Positions 6,785 to 9,485 of a DNA stretch of 9,485 bases are shown one piece after another. The translations under genes were made by a program, and so were the position numbers. The stretch covers positions 1 through 9,485 of the forward strand of contig JAJYOS010000183.1 of assembly GCA_021796055.1 (NCBI GenBank), given 5' to 3'. The stretch comes from Bacteroidota bacterium (GTDB lineage Bacteria > Bacteroidota > Kryptoniia > Kryptoniales > JAKASW01). A model generated the notes under the pieces. That model ran no database searches. It saw nothing but the letters and a program-made list of their open reading frames with translations, and was not told the origin of the DNA. Numbering within the stretch: position 1 is the first letter of the stretch; every line of letters starts with the position of its first letter.

Positions 6785-7945
6785 TTACGGGAGCGAACTA
6801 TTGAACTTCTTTCTTCTATTACGAATGTAATCCACGAATATATACTCACCAAGCTTATTGAGCGAAGAGTAGTATGCACGCCCCTTGTTAGCTCTTGTTA
6901 GCTCCTCAACGAAGTTGATGAGATAAGGATCCCTCGCGACCATGAAAGTACTTATCACAATCTTCTCCCTCCGGCACGCAACCGCCTCATCGAGAGTCTT
7001 GTTGACGATCCTCGGATCCAGGCCGAACGAGTTTCTATACAGCCGGCCGGAATCGTCGAATATCGCCGAAGGTTTGCCGTCTGTCACGAGAAACACTTGC
7101 TTGTTGACGTTTCCCTTCCGGCGCAAGATGCTTCTCGCGAGCCGCAGCGCGGCAAGCGTGTTAGTGTGGTACGGACCAACCGTGACGAAAGGAAGCTCAG
7201 CCAAAGTAATCTCCTTCGCGTCGTCTCCGAAGACAACAATGTTCATGTGATCTTTCGGGAACTTCGTCCTAATCAACTCCGCCAGCGCGAGCGAGACCTG
7301 TTTAGCCGGCGTGATCCTGTCTTCTCCGTAAAGGATCATGGAATGGCTGATGTCCAGAAGAACAACTGTAGCGCAATTCGTCAGGTGCTCAGTCTCGTAA
7401 ACTTCAATGTCATCCTCGTGCAGCTGGAACTTCTCAATGCTATCATGAAGCAGCGCGTTCTTCAGAGTCGAGGTCAGGTCGATATTTGTTGGCTGGTCGC
7501 CAAACGTGTACTTCTTCGTCTCGCTTAGCCGGTCGACTCCCTGCCCCGTGTGCGGAGATTCATGCGAACCCTCGGGACTTTTCTTCAAATTCGTGAAGAC
7601 TTCTCTGAGCGCGTCTTCCCTAATCCTCTGAACTCCCTTCGATGTCAGCACAATGACATCCTTGGCGTCGTCTATGTAGCCTAGCTCTTTGAGTTTCTCA
7701 ATGAAGTCATCGATGGTCATGTCCTTGTCAAAGAGGTCGTACTCCTGGCCCAACTGACGCATCCACTCGAGGGCCTCCTCCGCGTCACCACTCGTTTGGA
7801 GAAGCAGATAGCTGAACAGCGATACCATGTTCTGGAGACGCTGCTCGTCCGTCATCGAGTTTTCAGTCCACTTCGAATATCTGAATTTCATACGTCGCCT
7901 CGCATCCGTCCACCAATCACCTTCTCGCGATTCACCTTCTGCCAT
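6785..7945 (-). CDS. VWA (MIDAS) domain protein, partner of a MoxR/Mg-chelatase-like ATPase
   Basis: The 386-residue protein has an N-terminal helical half (about 30-120) and a C-terminal von Willebrand A domain. The MIDAS is DISHS (198-202), Thr261 or Thr263 in YHTNTLAAL, and TDG (288-290). Family landmarks near the ends are DDIEVYETE (178-186), STFMVARDPYLINFVEELT (332-350) and GEYIFVDYI (366-374). The arrangement matches VWA proteins encoded with Mg-chelatase-like AAA+ ATPases, as in the mycobacterial Rv0958/Rv0959 pair. These are thought to act as chaperone-like, metal-dependent adaptors; the client is unknown. ATG 7945-7943 is the only sensible start because TGA precedes it in frame. The ribosome-binding site is weak. 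It lies 21 bases after the MBL hydrolase, which separates it from the ATPase fragment. Confidence 0.9.
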   Translation of the reverse strand: MAEGESREGDWWTDARRRMKFRYSKWTENSMTDEQRLQNMVSLFSYLLLQTSGDAEEALEWMRQLGQEYDLFDKDMTIDDFIEKLKELGYIDDAKDVIVLTSKGVQRIREDALREVFTNLKKSPEGSHESPHTGQGVDRLSETKKYTFGDQPTNIDLTSTLKNALLHDSIEKFQLHEDDIEVYETEHLTNCATVVLLDISHSMILYGEDRITPAKQVSLALAELIRTKFPKDHMNIVVFGDDAKEITLAELPFVTVGPYHTNTLAALRLARSILRRKGNVNKQVFLVTDGKPSAIFDDSGRLYRNSFGLDPRIVNKTLDEAVACRREKIVISTFMVARDPYLINFVEELTRANKGRAYYSSLNKLGEYIFVDYIRNRRKKFNSSLP

Positions 7946-7966
7946 TCATTCATGATCATTCTCAAC

Positions 7967-8644
7967 TTAAGCTTTCGAATTCCCGGCGAGCATACTTTGC
8001 ACGAAGGGATTCGTCATCTTTTCTCTTCCGAGAGTGCTGTCACTGCCATGTCCCGGATAAATCTTCACCTCAACGGGCAAGGTCATGAGTCTGTGCTGGA
8101 TACTCTTCGAGATTTCCTTCATCGAGCCAGTCGGCAAATCCACTCTGCCGATTGAACCCGCGAAGAGCGTATCCCCTGTGAACAGGACTCGCTCGTCTTC
8201 TTCGTACAGGCAAATCGAGCCTGTAGAATGCCCTGGAGTCTGTATCACTTTGAATTTCGGCCCCACGGAACCGACGGTTGCTCCGTCGGACAGCGCCAGA
8301 TCTATCAAAACCGGTTCAATCGGTTCAGGCGGCGCTATTACCATCCCGTTCGGGTCGCTCATCATCCATGCGTCTCCCTCATTAGCACACACGTGAGCAC
8401 CGGTCAACGCGGCAAGCTTCTTCATTTCCCCGATGTGATCCCAGTGGCCATGTGTCGCCACAATGTATTTCACGGAAAGTCCAATCTCCCGAATCCGCTT
8501 GTAGATCTTATCCGACGACCACATTGGCACGTCGATTACAACCGCTTCCATGCCGGGGCCGGCATAGACTAGATATCCTATCGTCCAAATGGGACCGTCT
8601 TCAAATTTCTCTATTAGCAATGTCGAATGGGAGTTCAGAGTCAA
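7967..8644 (-). CDS. Metallo-beta-lactamase-fold hydrolase (glyoxalase II-like)
   Basis: The 225-residue enzyme carries a full set of metal ligands: THGHWDH (His65, His67, Asp69, His70), TPGHSTGS (His139), FTGDTLF (Asp158) and YPGHG (His199). The segment FAGSIGRVDLPTGS (161-174) is typical of hydroxyacylglutathione-hydrolase-like MBL proteins, which hydrolyse thioesters; the actual substrate is not readable. It lacks the C-terminal glutathione-binding domain of true glyoxalase II. The start is TTG 8644-8642, which overlaps the stop of the upstream ATPase frame by four bases (TTGA) with AGGAGG immediately ahead; that spacing is tighter than usual. A TTG at codon 9 is possible but has no ribosome-binding site. 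It lies between the ATPase and VWA genes, probably in one transcript. Confidence 0.93.
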   Translation of the reverse strand: MTLNSHSTLLIEKFEDGPIWTIGYLVYAGPGMEAVVIDVPMWSSDKIYKRIREIGLSVKYIVATHGHWDHIGEMKKLAALTGAHVCANEGDAWMMSDPNGMVIAPPEPIEPVLIDLALSDGATVGSVGPKFKVIQTPGHSTGSICLYEEDERVLFTGDTLFAGSIGRVDLPTGSMKEISKSIQHRLMTLPVEVKIYPGHGSDSTLGREKMTNPFVQSMLAGNSKA

Positions 8645-9369
8645 TCCTCCTCGTAGCGCGCCTTCGGCGGGAAGATGCTTCCGACGAGGTCCTTGTACGC
8701 GACTACGTTGTCGGCGTCGTCTTTGGCAATCCTCGAAAATTGGTGCAGGCCGTCGAGAACAAACTCCATGGAAGTTGCCAATTCATACTTTTTCGATTCT
8801 TCAACCTTCATATGTTTCTTAGCGATTTCCTTCAGGCTCGCAACCTTGCTCAGCTGGGCGTAGTAGTCGTCGAACGCCATATCGTCGGCAACTTCAATCT
8901 TGTTGCCCGATTCGAACCAGGAAATGATTGGAGTATACTCGTCCTCGCGTTTCTTCGGCTCGTCTCCCTGCGGCGTTCTGATCTTCTTCTGAAGCGGATC
9001 CGGGAAGTATTTCCGAAACGTTTCCCTCACCGCTTTGCCGATAAGTGCCCTGCTCACCTTCACGGAGCCTTCCTGCTCTCCCTCAAAAACAAGTTCGAGC
9101 TTTCCTGTCATGCCAGGAAGGACTTGCTGAAGGTCGCATATCCTCGGGACGATGACCTTCTCGCCATTAATGATGGCGCGCCGCTCGGCGCTGCTCACCA
9201 GATTTTCCATCACCGAGATCGTCATCCTTACGCTAACGCCGCTCTTCTGATCGACAAATTCACTTCCGCGGGCCTGAAAGGCTATCTCCTCTATAATCTC
9301 CTTCAGGTAATGCGGCATGACGACCTCTCGACCGCCATCTCTAGAGAGCCACGCCTCCTGCTCCCTGAT
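8641..9369 (-). CDS. Mg-chelatase/MoxR-like AAA+ ATPase, C-terminal part only (broken gene)
   Basis: The frame is open from 9369 (a TAA lies at 9372-9370) and encodes about 242 residues. An ATG at 9318-9316 gives 225 residues and has a GAGAGG-like site, but the 17 codons before it still read as family sequence (EQEAWLSRDGGREVV). The true protein therefore started further upstream. The body MPHYLKEIIEEIAFQAR, then VDQKSGVSVRMTIS and ENLVSSAERRA, is the post-ATPase helical (sensor 2) part of bacterial Mg-chelatase-like ATPases that pair with VWA proteins. PGMTGKLELVFEGEQEG follows further on. Walker A, Walker B, sensor 1 and the Arg-finger region are absent on this strand. A piece covering part of that missing sequence lies beyond 9361 on the opposite strand. 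As seen, the product would lack ATPase activity. The 3' end is intact and coupled to the MBL gene. Confidence 0.85.
   Translation of the reverse strand: MREQEAWLSRDGGREVVMPHYLKEIIEEIAFQARGSEFVDQKSGVSVRMTISVMENLVSSAERRAIINGEKVIVPRICDLQQVLPGMTGKLELVFEGEQEGSVKVSRALIGKAVRETFRKYFPDPLQKKIRTPQGDEPKKREDEYTPIISWFESGNKIEVADDMAFDDYYAQLSKVASLKEIAKKHMKVEESKKYELATSMEFVLDGLHQFSRIAKDDADNVVAYKDLVGSIFPPKARYEED
9361..9369. other. Inversion junction with inverted microhomology inside the ATPase gene
   Basis: CTCCCTGAT reads as Leu-Pro-Asp of the ELPDL motif on the plus strand. Its complement ATCAGGGAG reads as Ile-Arg-Glu leading into EQEAW on the minus strand. Both reading frames claim the same nine bases, and family resemblance then continues outward in opposite directions. 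This is the pattern expected where strand switching or inversion occurred at a short inverted repeat. Confidence 0.65.
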
Positions 9370-9485
9370 TTACAGCCCAGAATACAGGTTGGCCTTTTCA
9401 ACATTATGGAAGAAAAGGATATACAGATTCGCGGTTTCAATGTTAGAATTCCCCTCGACGTGATGATGGTGTTCACGGCGAACCC
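9361..9485 (+). pseudogene. Internal fragment of a Mg-chelatase-like AAA+ ATPase in inverted orientation
   Basis: The plus strand is open from 9361 to the edge and reads LPDLQPRIQVGLFNIMEEKD, then QIRGFNVRIPLDVMMVFTANP. This is the stretch just after Walker B (family form ELPDL) through sensor 1 (ANP) of the same ATPase family whose C-terminus lies on the minus strand at 8641-9369. Upstream of 9361 the plus-strand frame loses all resemblance: RLL stands where AINE is expected. The fragment therefore has no N-terminus here and cannot start as a gene. It runs off the right edge, so its other end is not visible. Confidence 0.75.

Noticed and set aside
6670..6879. Minus-strand open frame of 69 codons between the VWA gene and the kinase gene
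   Set aside because: Nearly half of it overlaps the VWA 3' end in another frame, and it runs into the candidate terminator hairpin. No domain or ribosome-binding site was seen.
7097..7528. Plus-strand open frame (143 codons) opposite the VWA gene
   Set aside because: It is antisense to the MIDAS-bearing VWA coding sequence, with no recognisable domain.
9316..9318. ATG at 9318 as the genuine start of a stand-alone 225-residue gene
   Set aside because: The 17 in-frame codons before it still read as conserved family sequence, so the gene is truncated rather than naturally short.
1..9485. CRISPR arrays, insertion sequences, toxin-antitoxin or phage defence genes
   Set aside because: No spaced direct repeats, transposase motifs, terminal inverted repeats or defence domains were seen on either strand.

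Overview
The window is a compact, mostly housekeeping stretch of a bacterial chromosome. Every recognisable intact gene lies on the minus strand, so transcription runs right to left. Base composition looks roughly balanced by eye, intergenic gaps are short, and many starts are TTG or GTG. MqnD implies futalosine-type menaquinone synthesis. With the 7TM-type histidine kinase, the divergent PAP2 protein with an HTKAQ motif and the PolX/PHP polymerase, this fits an FCB-like lineage (Ignavibacteria, Chlorobi or a relative), but that placement is a low-confidence inference.

From right to left in transcription order, 9361-9485 carries a plus-strand internal piece of a Mg-chelatase-like AAA+ ATPase. 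Positions 9369-8641 carry the minus-strand C-terminal part of the same kind of protein. The two pieces meet head to head at an inverted microhomology near 9361-9369. The ATPase fragment is followed, with a 4-nt overlap, by a metallo-beta-lactamase-fold hydrolase (8644-7967). Then comes a VWA/MIDAS protein (7945-6785), the usual partner of this ATPase family. A weak hairpin and a candidate promoter separate this block from a seven-TM PAS histidine kinase (6587-4869) that has no response regulator beside it.

Next come tRNA-Pro(CGG) (4755-4681) and a YggU/DUF167 protein (4633-4412). After a hairpin, a possible operon follows: a PAP2-like membrane protein (4318-3725), DNA polymerase X (3725-2001), a 2Fe-2S ferredoxin overlapping the polX 3' end (2014-1727), a thioredoxin-like 2Fe-2S ferredoxin (1581-1201), a possible 53-residue ORF (1204-1043), endonuclease III nth (1013-297), and the start of mqnD (295 off the left edge). 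Its theme is base-excision repair together with iron-sulfur and redox proteins.

The strongest anomaly is the broken AAA+ gene at the right edge. It is either a small internal inversion, a remnant of rearranged paralogues, or a fold-back amplification or assembly chimaera. Nothing else looks like a new multigene system. Lesser points are a Glu at the expected third catalytic Asp of PolX, an Asp-to-Gln change in the PAP2 motif, and a hydrolase placed inside the ATPase-VWA pair.
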